From Symbiodinium natans (Eukaryota > Sar > Dinophyceae > Suessiales > Symbiodiniaceae), in NCBI GenBank assembly GCA_905221605.1, contig CAJNDS010002472.1, positions 1-64,000 of the forward strand: a stretch of DNA of 64,000 bases. The letters are read 5' to 3'. Position numbers and translations under genes: made by a program. This document shows, one piece after another, positions 49,401 through 57,352 of the stretch. Position 1 is the stretch's first letter. Each line of letters starts with the position of its first letter. The notes beneath the pieces are model-generated. The model saw nothing but the letters and a program-made list of their open reading frames with translations, did not search any database and was not told where the DNA came from.

Positions 49401-52400
49401 TTCGGACGCAGCTTGCGAAAGCTCTGAACTGTCGCCACACGCATATTCGAACAACACATCCTTGCCTATGAGCGTTTGCACCTTTCTTTGGCGGACTCTT
49501 TCCCTGTTGACATCGACAAAGACTTGCGTCACACCGAGCTCGACCTTCGCAACAAGACCTTCTACAGCGGGCTCACTCGAAGGGTGGAGACCAACGCCTT
49601 CGGGGAGCTCAGCTGGAGGAACTGGCTCAGGGGGCTTGGACGTCAACGCAATCCTATCAGCCTTTATCAGGGCATCGAATCTTGCTCGGCATTTAGGACT
49701 ATGCTTCACGGAATCGAAAGTGCACGCTTTGCATCCTGGTGTGGCACCGAACTTAAGAATGCGTTCAAGCGTAATGTACTCTGCGCGCCTTCGAGGAGGA
49801 TCAGCAGGGGACAGTGAGCTGAATGGTATGTCCAGCGCTGTGATAGCCTCAAGTTTGGGATCCTGGAACTCGCGAAGAGCAAGATCCGCCGCGGCCTTTA
49901 GCGGGAAGGTCTCAGTCTCTGGGACATGCACTTCCGCATATGGCACGGGGATCATGTCCCTATACCCAATCGACTTGGACTTGACGGCTTCATAGTCTAG
50001 CACCCAGATCACGTCACGATACACAAATCCGTGCTCAAACCTCCAACCTGCAAATAGTCCGGGAGCAGTTGTAGCTTCGAACTTATGCCTGCGGCTGGGG
50101 TCATGGATCCTGTAATGCACCAACTGTCCCAAGGGAAGCCTTGGGCCTTCGAATGGGGAACCAGTTGCAACCTCGAAACGCGACTTGTCTTTGCCCTGCC
50201 ACGGTACAACTGTCAAAGTCTGCGCGGCAAACTGCACGGACACATGCCACAGATCTGGAACCACATGGAACCCAGCAGCCAAATGCACCGCGCGAGTCGA
50301 TTCCTCGAGAGTTCTTATCTCTCTCTCAAGTTGGGCGTTGTGTGGAAATCTGTTTTCTAGGGTCGCTTCATGCACCCATCCTATTTGTGAGACGGCAGCT
50401 ATTAACTCCTTTGCATCATCAGCCTTACACAACACGTTCGGGAGGTGCTTGTATCGGGCGCCTACAAAGGTAAGGAGGTTCTGAGCTGCTCTCTCAGCTG
50501 TGCGCGCACAGACAAAAGCTCGCAGTGCACCACTATATTCATCCCTGATGACATGGACTGCATGCTCACGCTTCGAAGGGATTATATAGTCTGTTGCAAT
50601 CCTCTCGCCAAACTGTTCAGCAGGAGGCAAGTCACCTCTGTCTTCGAGAGGCTCTGCACGCTTCTTGGTGACTCTTTGTCGATACATGCGGCTTCGCTGA
50701 CATATCTCACAGTAGGGATTCTTAGGGATATGCGTCAACTTGTGTGCCATTGAAGAGGCCTCCTTGATGAGTTGCTTCTGACGTTCTGATGTCACGTCCT
50801 CTCCTGAGTCCGACCCAGAACCTGGCGGAATGGCAGGTGGAGGAAGTGGAGGTGGCGGGACCTCGGGTTCTACTGGAGCAGGAGGTTCCGGAGCCTTCGC
50901 TGCTTCAGCAGGTTTAGGAGCTTTTGCACCTTTGACCTTGTCCTTTGGACTTGGTTTAGCCTTTGGCTTTCTTGCTGAAGAGGACTTTGCCCTAGACTTC
51001 AGCTCGTCATCAGAGTCAGGTGGAGGATCTCTAGACCCGGAGGCGGTCTTTGACGGCACCCCTGGATCCTGCAACAACTCAAGCAAGGTAGACTCCTCCG
51101 TGATATGCGGCGAGGGTCGATACGTGGTGTGCCGTGAAGGCTCTATGGTAGTGCGTGCAAGAGGCTTTGCCTTTCTAGCATCGCTCATGAAGCCAGGCAT
51201 CGCAACAGTGGAAGGCGAGACGAATCTGACCTGTTCCCTGAAGATTGGAACATTTCCCTCAACTCTATCGGCACATATGGCGGATTCTTCAATGACCTGA
51301 ACGTGTTCGACACTCGACAGGAACATCGGAAGCTTTCCTGGCAACCATACAAACGGCATAGACTTTGTCTCTACCAACTCACCAAGTGATTTTACACTAG
51401 GGCAGTTGTCCAGGAGATATGCAGAATTGTTTCCTAGAATGGAACCCTCGAAGCCAAGCATGAGCCCTGAATCAACGACACCATTCCCTGTGGAAAAGGA
51501 TACTGTGGGTGCCTGTTCGGCCATGTGTGCGTATGCGTCTTCAGGAATGCCTTGTTCATTGAGGGCTTCACGACTCTCTAGGGATCTACCTGCACCACTA
51601 TCAGCGATCCACTCGTGGTAGAACCATCCCTGTTGCGGGTGCTGATGCTGAGATGCTACAAGCAACGGAGTGACAGTGGCGGGACAGGCAGGAGCGCAGA
51701 TGTTGCTGAACACAGTAAACCACCCCGAAACGAACTGGAAGAACCTACTCAATCCTGAACGCTTCCAAAAGGTTGTCTTGCTCGGTGTGGAGGAACCATC
51801 GACCGAGGCACCCCGCGCCGTAGTGGGAAGCAGCAGGGCGACAGCTGCGGCAGAGCTCTTTGCCGTAGCGCTAGCTCCAGTAGTCTTTGACCCTGGGGCC
51901 TTGTTACCGGGAGAGGTCTCATGCGAAAACGGACAATTCTCACCCCGGTTACACGTTCCCTTTGGGAAGAACAGGCATGGTACGGTAGCTTTGGGGGCAT
52001 TTCCTTTGCTTGGGGCTTTGCCTTCAGCTTTGGAGCCCTGGCCTTTACCGCCTGATTTCGCCTTTGGCTTGTTTGGTGTTTTCTGTGAATCTGCACCCTT
52101 ACCATTCCCTTTACCCCCCTTTCCCTTGCCATCCTTGTCTTTCCCATCCTTCCCAGAACCTTTGGTCTTGGCCGGAGGGGCTGGATTGGCAGGAGTGGGC
52201 TTGTCCGGCTTATCGCGGGAACGCTCCTCTTTCTTTGGGGCGGGAGCAGCTTTGGCTTTGGGCTTGATGAGAGTGTCACGAATTGACTCTTCGTTTGCTT
52301 CTTCTCTCAGCTCATCTAGCAATTCGACAAGCTGCGACCACAACCACGCAAAGGTTCGCTTGTTGCTACCTGGATTGGAGTCTTTGATCTTGTCGACTGC

Positions 52401-54368
52401 TCTGGAAAGAAGCCTGCAGTGCTTGAGCTTGGAGTATAACCAGCTAAACAAGGTAGACTCAGCGGGCCATGCTTCGGGACTGAAACCGTTCAAACAAAAC
52501 TCAACCTTTTCTCTAAAGGCTTGCAGTTGTTGTTGGCTGAAGCCTTCGAGCTGGATGGCTAAGAGTGTCTGCTGGGAGACTGTCGCCCCCCTGATCCGGT
52601 CTACCCGAAACCTTCGGCTGAGCATTGCCAACAGCGCACGCCCGGAAGGCTGCACGCCTAACGCATGTGCTCGCTCGGTGAACGCCTGGGCAGCGACTCC
52701 GTAGTCTCCCTTGAGGTGTTTTGGATCTGTAAGCTGTGCAGCCAGGAATGCATCAAGGCGGGGAAGGCCGTCAGACGTGACCTGCAGATTGCGCATCTGT
52801 CGGTCTCCTATGGCTGGATCAAGGGCGACCTGGAGCCATCTCAGTATCCTGGCGTTCCCACTCTTGTCTATGCTGCTGAACGATGTCAAAACGCCGTTCC
52901 TCCATGCTCGATATCCCGCGGCTGTCGAAGGAAGTGCAGGGATTTTCAGGTCTCGAAGATCTTTGTTGTGGTAAGTATCCTGCTCATAGTCTACTTCTTC
53001 TTCCCCCGGTGCATCGGTGACATCAATGATGGGGTCATCTTCCCTCTCCTCTTCCTCCTCACCTTCCTCGTGTTCGGACCCGATGTCGTAGTGCATCGGA
53101 GGGTCTGGGGGATGCACGACTGAAGGAGGTTTGGGAGTGGAGAAGACGTTGAAGGGATTGTCACTCGAAGAACCCTTCTTGGATCTAGACGGAGCCGGCA
53201 AACCAACACCGGTGAAAACTGGCAACCTGGGTGCGCAGAAGCATCCAAACCGATTTGGAACAGGCGCAGCAGCCACACCAGCAGATCTTTGACCTTGAGT
53301 TGCTGAGACCTTTGGACTCTTATGCTTAGGGGAGGGTGTCCCGTTTCGGAGCCCCGAACCTTTCGCTTTGCTTTTAGGCTTGGATGCTTTGGGACTGACG
53401 ATTTCTCGCAACTCCTTCATTGTCTCACCAACACTTGCAGCCAAGGCCTTGAGGGCTTCACTGATCTCCGTGCCATTTTGGTCCTGAGCCCTTGAGGCCT
53501 GCGACACTCGCTCTGCGTGAAGGTGGGACGTGTCGGCTTGGGACTGTTGTTGAGCTTTGATGCTTTGCATCTCAGCTTGGATCATCGCAATCCGCTTCAT
53601 CATTTCTTCCTGCTGCTCCTCAAGCTCACGATTCCTAGCCTGAAGTGAGGCAATGGTTTCGTTTGCTTGTGCAAGATGCTGACCGGCTTGTTCTGAAACA
53701 CTCTGGACCTGTCTCTCAGCTTCAGCCCTAACGCGCTCTGCATACTCTTGTGCGTGCTGCATGGCTTCATGTTGAGCAGAAGTGACAGCGCCCTGAACAT
53801 ATGCCTGAGCCTCACTCTTTGCAACCTGCACGTATGCCTGAGCTTCATGCTGAACGTTCTGGGCAAACACCTGAGCGTCCTGTTGAATGTTTTGTGCTTG
53901 CGCTTGTGCCAGCTGTGCAGCAGCAACGGCCTGAGAATGTGTTCGGGAATCAACCCCATGAAGATGCAATTCCTGACGACTCTGATGCAGGTGCAACTCT
54001 GGGGCAATGCGCTGAACATGCTGATGCAAGTGCACATCCGGGGTGGTTGTCCCATCGCCCGGTGCAAGCGAAACAGGTTGACTTGCTGGTGCAGGACTTG
54101 CAACTTCACATGCATAAGCTGGCGGAGGCAACAAAGCTTGCATCCTAGCGGAGGAAGAGCGATTTCGGGAACTAGCTAAGGCATAGGGTTGAGAGGACCT
54201 TCCCCTTCCGGTTGAAACGGCTCTTACGGGAGTGGAATCACTACTGCTCTCTCCTACCCTTGCTTCTTGTGCCCTTACAGCACTGAGTGCCCGCGCCTGT
54301 TGTGTAGGCGGCGTGCTGGAAGTGGACACCTGGAGCGAGGAATCAGTAGTTTCGGGACTCATCGCCAT
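46452..54368 (-). CDS. Gag-Pol polyprotein of a Ty1/copia element with extra enzyme-like domains
   Basis: 2638 aa from the ATG at 54368 (the frame is open further up, but only from a TTG at 54380); stop TAG at 46452-46454. Domains in order: Ser/Pro-rich start; Gln/Ala/Glu coiled coil about 141-326; acidic stretch about 430-465; helical Gag-like region about 475-700; Lys/Gly-rich linker; CCCH finger C798-x7-C806-x5-C812-x3-H816; aspartic protease WIADSGA (D923); Pro-rich linker; integrase with H1209, H1212, C1220, C1223 and candidate acids D1260, D1317/D1318, E1348; methyltransferase-like insert about 1630-1850; reverse transcriptase with D1988 (ADAIQAFL) and YVDD at 2084-2087; RNase H with D2265, E2312, D2346; and a C-terminal dioxygenase-like domain (H2535, D2537, H2593, R2605). 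No stop or frameshift interrupts it. Gag and Pol are in a single frame, as in many copia elements, so particle stoichiometry must be set by processing or another route. The core assignment is secure; the two extra domains are motif-based inferences. Confidence 0.95.
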   Translation of the reverse strand: MAMSPETTDSSLQVSTSSTPPTQQARALSAVRAQEARVGESSSDSTPVRAVSTGRGRSSQPYALASSRNRSSSARMQALLPPPAYACEVASPAPASQPVSLAPGDGTTTPDVHLHQHVQRIAPELHLHQSRQELHLHGVDSRTHSQAVAAAQLAQAQAQNIQQDAQVFAQNVQHEAQAYVQVAKSEAQAYVQGAVTSAQHEAMQHAQEYAERVRAEAERQVQSVSEQAGQHLAQANETIASLQARNRELEEQQEEMMKRIAMIQAEMQSIKAQQQSQADTSHLHAERVSQASRAQDQNGTEISEALKALAASVGETMKELREIVSPKASKPKSKAKGSGLRNGTPSPKHKSPKVSATQGQRSAGVAAAPVPNRFGCFCAPRLPVFTGVGLPAPSRSKKGSSSDNPFNVFSTPKPPSVVHPPDPPMHYDIGSEHEEGEEEEEREDDPIIDVTDAPGEEEVDYEQDTYHNKDLRDLKIPALPSTAAGYRAWRNGVLTSFSSIDKSGNARILRWLQVALDPAIGDRQMRNLQVTSDGLPRLDAFLAAQLTDPKHLKGDYGVAAQAFTERAHALGVQPSGRALLAMLSRRFRVDRIRGATVSQQTLLAIQLEGFSQQQLQAFREKVEFCLNGFSPEAWPAESTLFSWLYSKLKHCRLLSRAVDKIKDSNPGSNKRTFAWLWSQLVELLDELREEANEESIRDTLIKPKAKAAPAPKKEERSRDKPDKPTPANPAPPAKTKGSGKDGKDKDGKGKGGKGNGKGADSQKTPNKPKAKSGGKGQGSKAEGKAPSKGNAPKATVPCLFFPKGTCNRGENCPFSHETSPGNKAPGSKTTGASATAKSSAAAVALLLPTTARGASVDGSSTPSKTTFWKRSGLSRFFQFVSGWFTVFSNICAPACPATVTPLLVASQHQHPQQGWFYHEWIADSGAGRSLESREALNEQGIPEDAYAHMAEQAPTVSFSTGNGVVDSGLMLGFEGSILGNNSAYLLDNCPSVKSLGELVETKSMPFVWLPGKLPMFLSSVEHVQVIEESAICADRVEGNVPIFREQVRFVSPSTVAMPGFMSDARKAKPLARTTIEPSRHTTYRPSPHITEESTLLELLQDPGVPSKTASGSRDPPPDSDDELKSRAKSSSARKPKAKPSPKDKVKGAKAPKPAEAAKAPEPPAPVEPEVPPPPLPPPAIPPGSGSDSGEDVTSERQKQLIKEASSMAHKLTHIPKNPYCEICQRSRMYRQRVTKKRAEPLEDRGDLPPAEQFGERIATDYIIPSKREHAVHVIRDEYSGALRAFVCARTAERAAQNLLTFVGARYKHLPNVLCKADDAKELIAAVSQIGWVHEATLENRFPHNAQLEREIRTLEESTRAVHLAAGFHVVPDLWHVSVQFAAQTLTVVPWQGKDKSRFEVATGSPFEGPRLPLGQLVHYRIHDPSRRHKFEATTAPGLFAGWRFEHGFVYRDVIWVLDYEAVKSKSIGYRDMIPVPYAEVHVPETETFPLKAAADLALREFQDPKLEAITALDIPFSSLSPADPPRRRAEYITLERILKFGATPGCKACTFDSVKHSPKCRARFDALIKADRIALTSKPPEPVPPAELPEGVGLHPSSEPAVEGLVAKVELGVTQVFVDVNRERVRQRKVQTLIGKDVLFEYACGDSSELSQAASEIGINSIRLCRSMIDLSNEEHVKQVQGQVEASPGCDVWLSLPCTEFSPWQNMNVHRHGAKYGKGLRNRQEKSKLMFLYARKVLATAIANHGRIAVEWPKGSGWWDLPEWKEFQDEHGLHKVSFDGCMAGVKGREHPIRKPWSVATNDLRLVQFLGQLQCDGSHQHEAAEGSQTKQTEAYPRELAHNIVEAWYPQRYHRHIPSMVTKNLTKREWKADPRGVAAVKKEAEGLRSNGTWDDLTVCLLSSLRADAKRQNRKLKIAELLTLCGIKHFELPEHEHKFKGRIVYRGDCIFDQFGNHVLFEDVATTPTSLVALNIALFFGCQDGNAVSLADAIQAFLQADLAEAGEPDTWVILPEELWLDTWHKAYPSGSKLVVRLKRSLYGHPLAGKLWQKHLASVLTSFGGVEMDLFPSNFIFQMGSHTLLLNVYVDDLTLSGAKHLHAQFWKRLRAHIKLEDECYIEASNARILGRGHRIQRGSDFTTLVLDMSAFAEQVVEAYCELADVPKAKLRNVTTPSLSEALLSDEDLQQPGTLSHVAAKVLMKALWLGRLARPDLCFIIGRLASRVAAWTKWEDKQLLRLISYLHGTTGLCLAATVNHHEAPQIHIFTDSDFASCPHSAKSTSGIYMTIGSTDFRFPLWWASKKQTSVARSTPEAEAIAMASAMFGEALNIQVMMEHLLGRAIDVVFHQDNETLLKVLATGYSAKLRHCNRVHRVNIASMSEQLESPQVTAVYCKSESQIANGLTKVIPPAEWPHTLAQFGLTASSDGPHLETAVAALAEANLAAEVFAGSCPKVPTCQHLVQLLTLLPHGPDKRGAPGHDSHVFSAGAFVLGGVFGLQTNTHKFQYATALICRFFRRYMPSHKFSSIIVQQGVVAGLHRDSNNAEGSKNLLVALNPTSGPILWVEDEEGTVQCPNDDSLWGHMLCNPALFNPRARHCTVLTGCEASERIVAIAFLIRNAERLSPSDRATLLSAGFNLPSIC
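46521..46883 (-). other. 2OG-Fe(II) dioxygenase-like C-terminal domain of the polyprotein
   Basis: After RNase H the protein continues about 210 residues, which is unusual for copia. It contains a GLHRDSNN motif (H2535-x-D2537), NLLVALN, a GPILWVEDEEG turn, then RARHCTVLTGCEASERIVAIAF with a distal H2593 and R2605. HxD...H...R with this spacing is the metal- and 2-oxoglutarate-binding signature of double-stranded beta-helix dioxygenases. The N-containing HxD block resembles TET/JBP-type enzymes associated with fungal transposons more than prolyl hydroxylases. That subfamily assignment is from recollection of motifs and is tentative. Confidence 0.6.
48816..49478 (-). other. C5-methyltransferase-like insert between integrase and reverse transcriptase
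   Basis: Residues about 1630-1850 (numbering from the ATG) hold VLFEYACGDSSELSQ, which resembles a SAM-binding motif I; DVWLSLPCTEFSPWQN, in which PC (C1698) sits where C5-cytosine methyltransferases carry their PCQ nucleophile motif; RIAVEWPKGSGWW, in the place of the ENV motif; and a terminal AYPRELAHNIVEAW resembling the last motif. The order is right, but several signature residues differ (no PCQ, no ENV). It may be a diverged or inactive relative. Copia elements normally go from integrase straight to reverse transcriptase. Confidence 0.5.
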
Positions 54369-54427
54369 GGTGCCAGGCAATAGAAACCCCAGGTTCCCCT
54401 GAAGGTCAGCAGCTCTCTTTTAGCGTT

Positions 54428-55681
54428 TTACAGGGACCGCAGCCACAACAACACAGTGGGCACGAGATCAGTCAGCCACGTATTCGGCGATACCAAAATA
54501 CCGTGAACACCATACGCCTCGACGTCCCGCACGATGTCTGATCTGTCATCCAAATGACACGCAAAGTGATCCGACCGCCGGTCCATCAAACGCTTAATGA
54601 AGGCTCCTTTTCCAGGACGGCCCGTTGGAGAGCTAGTGATGTAGACTGGCACGCCCGGAAGCTCCGAAGCCATCGACTGACGCGTTTCTTTGGCCCGTTC
54701 TGTCCCAGAGTAACTCGTGCAAATAAACTTCAGCTTCACGTGGCTCGGACGCTCTGCGTTCAAACGGTCCAAAAAATCTCGGCTGTCCTGAAAGTGGATG
54801 TTGAGCACCCCGCTGAAATCCAATGAAATCAGGACAGGGATGTCCTCACGCACTTCGACCACTTCCAAAGGTGCAACACGCGGCGCGGCAGAAGAAGAAG
54901 ATGAGAGCGCCTGATTATGCTCTCTCCACTCTTCAGTAGTCCACCGGTTTATGGCTTCTCTATCTGAGTGTTGTCCCAATTCAACCTGTACCCTGAACGA
55001 ATCCGCTATGGTTGGATACTCTCTTTCGTCCAACTCCCAGTCCTGCGGTGGTCTGGACTCGGGTCGGGCCTTTGCTTTGGGACGATACACAAGAAGATCT
55101 GCTGCAGCCTCCGGTGCACGTGACGGACCTGGTGTTCCGGGCAAGGTACTTGCCTTGGGAGGAACCGGGGTTCTATTACCCTTATGTTTAGGTCGTGCCC
55201 TAGGAGGTGCAGGGGTTCGATCACCCTTATGTTTCGGTCGCGGTCTAGGAGGTACCGGAGTTTGGTCAGAACCCTCAACCAAGGAACGAGGCGGAGATCT
55301 GGAACGCACTGCGACAGGAGGAGTCCTCGGAGCCGGTATCTCAGGCTCCGGCGAAGGTGCCTGAAGCACTCCTCTGACCTCTTCCAGGGTATCCTCGACG
55401 AACGTAGCGTAAGGATGATATGGCAATGCCTCCGTGCCCTCGAGCTCTCTTTCTCGAGTTCGGACCAGCCGTATGGCCCCAGACTGCTGCTGAGTACCGA
55501 TGAGAAGCTGCACCAGCGCACGGATGACCACCAAGAGGACAGCTTTCCTCCGACGGAACTCAGACGAGCCTTTGACCGCAGGCGAGTTCGTGGCCCTGGA
55601 AAAAGCAGCAGTCACACGCTCCACAAAGGACTCTTCAGAGGTCACGCGTTCCCACGCCTGAAAAAAATCGTTCCAACCCAT
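54428..55681 (-). CDS. Retrotransposon ORF1: Pro-rich protein with C-terminal HAD-like domain
   Basis: 417 aa from the ATG at 55681 (MGWNDFFQAW); the frame is open upstream to a TTG at 55855 through an in-frame 27-bp repeat. The stop lies 59 nt before the ATG of the polyprotein, in another frame, so both are probably on one transcript. Residues 1-105 are helical and of unknown type. Residues 110-210 are a basic Pro-rich region with PRPRPKHKG-type repeats. Residues about 281-400 look like a HAD fold: strand plus DFSGVL (D288, motif I), FICTS (T322/S323, motif II), GKGAFIKRL (K358, motif III) and HLDDRSD (D378/D379, motif IV). The second motif I aspartate is Ser290, which would weaken classical phosphatase chemistry. 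Role unknown; HAD folds in nucleic-acid end repair are one precedent. Not homologous to a normal Gag. Confidence 0.75.
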   Translation of the reverse strand: MGWNDFFQAWERVTSEESFVERVTAAFSRATNSPAVKGSSEFRRRKAVLLVVIRALVQLLIGTQQQSGAIRLVRTRERELEGTEALPYHPYATFVEDTLEEVRGVLQAPSPEPEIPAPRTPPVAVRSRSPPRSLVEGSDQTPVPPRPRPKHKGDRTPAPPRARPKHKGNRTPVPPKASTLPGTPGPSRAPEAAADLLVYRPKAKARPESRPPQDWELDEREYPTIADSFRVQVELGQHSDREAINRWTTEEWREHNQALSSSSSAAPRVAPLEVVEVREDIPVLISLDFSGVLNIHFQDSRDFLDRLNAERPSHVKLKFICTSYSGTERAKETRQSMASELPGVPVYITSSPTGRPGKGAFIKRLMDRRSDHFACHLDDRSDIVRDVEAYGVHGILVSPNTWLTDLVPTVLLWLRSL

Positions 55682-56860
55682 GGTACCAGAGACAATTGCA
55701 CAGCCTGATTCGGGCGGCGACCCCTCTTTGCCTAATTCGGGCGGCGACCCCAACAAGCCTAGAAAGTGGCCAGAAGAATGTGTGCAGAGTGCCTGAGCTT
55801 GACTACCTTGCCGGGATTCCTCAGATGGGATATTGGGGCAATGCAGGTCTTTCAACTAACGACACGCACTCAACCGGCTGTCTGAGCCAATGCACACGGA
55901 TGAGAGTGGGGAAGACCCGCGACTCTCTTTGCTTTGACCCTGAAACCTCTTAGGGATTGGGACTTTGTCCGATGTTGCGTTCACAGTGCGTGGTCAAGCC
56001 GACGGCACTGTGGGTTTGCTGTTGGCGGAGTGATGGGCTTAGTCTCAACCCGAAGGGAGACCACAAACCACGCGAAGATCGAAGTCTGAACTGAACCTGC
56101 TGTTTGGGCAGTTCGAGGCGAAGCACACGGTGATGCAGTGATGCTTCGTCAGACGCCTAGGGTACCCACAAGGCCTAGCCTCCCTAAACCGTGCACGGGT
56201 TCACAGGAGAGGGTACAAAGGCAAGATGTTCAGGAATGTTTGAAGTGAAGTCCGAAAGTCAGAACCAACCAGGGCAAGAGGGGCGAGCACCTCGACACTG
56301 CAGCGGAGATGCGCAGCCACACGATGTACCTGGATGTCACGGAAAGTATTGAGGCAATCTAGGGACCCACCTATCGTCGGCGTACGTTAAAGCACGGACA
56401 AGGACCCTAAGCTGCCAGTCAAACGATACCTCTCTGTAGTGATTAGCAAGAAGATTACTCACGAACCTTCTCCACCAATTTAGCGGATGAGCAATCAACA
56501 AACGCGTGATGCGTTTCTCACGCAAGGCCTTAATGAAATGAACCCAAATGTGGAGGTGTGTTGCGTAATGCTCTTCCGGCTCAGTGCTTTGCATGCACGA
56601 TCGAAGATTTCGAGATATGGAATGCCACGTGGAAAGCCCAACGGTGGCTTGCAGGTGAAGTGAATGCAATTGCTGAGCCTGGCTCTGGCTCGACACAATG
56701 CTGGATGTGAAGTATGAATGAGGCAGGGCCAGCGGCTCCTGTCGCGCAATTTCAAGCACACTCTCAAGGCAGGTGTGCGGTTATGGAGGGGGCACTATGG
56801 CGGCGCGCGGCTTTGCCTACGTTCCTACCAAAGTGACCACAGAGCTTGAGGCTGTTAACC
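55682..56860 (-). other. Long 5' leader of the retrotransposon
   Basis: About 1.18 kb separate the 5' LTR from the ORF1 ATG. It holds the candidate primer site and a 17-bp direct repeat (attcgggcggcgacccc at 55708 and 55735, 27 bp apart). A 140-codon frame (56337-56759) starts at GTG and has no known motif. A leader this long would suit packaging or cap-independent initiation signals, but none can be identified by eye. Confidence 0.6.
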
Positions 56861-56861
56861 A
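56844..56861 (-). other. Candidate primer-binding site
   Basis: Directly at the inner edge of the 5' LTR the minus strand reads TGGTTAACAGCCTCAAGC, the first T being the last LTR base. TGG is expected opposite the CCA end of a tRNA. The sequence is not the usual initiator-Met half-tRNA site of copia elements (TGGTATCAGAGC), so the primer tRNA is unknown. Confidence 0.4.
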
Positions 56862-57016
56862 GTTAAGTACAACAAAGGTACTTAAGACAAGGAAAGACGC
56901 ACAACGGGCACGCCTATTTTCCTTGAGCCAAAATACAATCAGTCATCCGAATCTGCTCTCCTAACCCTACTTGGTATGTACAGCTAAACGGTGGTTTGGG
57001 GCCAGTTTAGTTAACT
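56861..57016 (-). repeat. 5' LTR (156 bp)
   Basis: This is identical to the left LTR and has the same agttaa/ttaact ends. It includes the spliced-leader-like 13-mer (56922-56934, minus strand). By position it should hold the element's promoter. No TATA box is visible; the TTTTGG of the 13-mer could serve as a dinoflagellate-type T-rich core, which is speculation. Confidence 0.95.
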
Positions 57017-57095
57017 GCTTGCAGAGAATCCCAAGAATTAAGAAACTGAGGCTTTATTTTCAGAGGTTGTCGTATGTCCCCTCCCTTCGTGCTCA
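57017..57095. repeat. Tandem-duplicated block, copy 2 (right part, after the element)
   Basis: The sequence gcttgcagagaatcccaaga through gtcccctcccttcgtgctc continues the block cut at 46262. It matches 44797-44875, confirming the insertion point. Confidence 0.9.
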
Positions 57096-57234
57096 GACCC
57101 AGGTTTTCAAGCCCAGAATGGGGGTCTGGGTCAGAAGAAGGAAGGGGGGGCATAGGGGGGGGTGTAGGGGGGGGGGGGGTGGGGGGGGGGGGTGTGGGGG
57201 GGTGTGGGGGGGGGGGGGGGGGGGGGGGGGGGGT

Positions 57235-57269
<35 letters not shown>

Positions 57270-57350
57270 GGGGGGGGGGGGGGGGGGGTGGGGGGGGGGG
57301 GGGGGGGGGGGGGTGGGGGGGGGTGGGGGGTGGGGGGTGTGGGGGGGGGG
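57096..57350 (+). repeat. Long G-run with single-T interruptions
   Basis: After the same cagacccaggttttcaag / gaatgggggtctgggtcaga lead-in as at 45.7 kb come about 210 bp of almost pure G broken by isolated T (57142-57350). It predicts multiple G-quadruplexes. All Gly-rich (plus) and Pro-rich (minus) reading frames across it are compositional artefacts. Exact length is likely unreliable in any assembly. Confidence 0.9.
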
Positions 57351-57352
57351 AA

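Larger units (their letters stand above)
46258..57021 (-). mobile_element. Full-length Ty1/copia-type LTR retrotransposon with 5-bp target duplication
   Basis: Element proper is 46263-57016 (10,754 bp). It reads on the minus strand in the order 5' LTR (right), candidate primer site, ~1.2-kb leader, ORF1, ORF2 (Gag-Pol), polypurine tract, 3' LTR (left). The pentamer gcttg flanks it on both sides. The domain order protease-integrase-RT-RNase H is diagnostic of Ty1/copia (in Ty3/gypsy the integrase follows RNase H). LTRs are identical, both ORFs are intact and an empty paralogous site is present nearby, so the insertion is recent and the copy may be competent. It is unusually large for copia, because of ORF1 and extra domains in ORF2. 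Confidence 0.96.

Noticed and set aside
46452-54368. Classification as Ty3/gypsy or a retrovirus
   Set aside because: Integrase lies before reverse transcriptase, which is the copia order. No envelope-like ORF follows Pol.
56337-56759. 140-codon frame in the retrotransposon leader
   Set aside because: It begins at GTG, shows no domain and lies in the untranslated leader. Not called as a gene.
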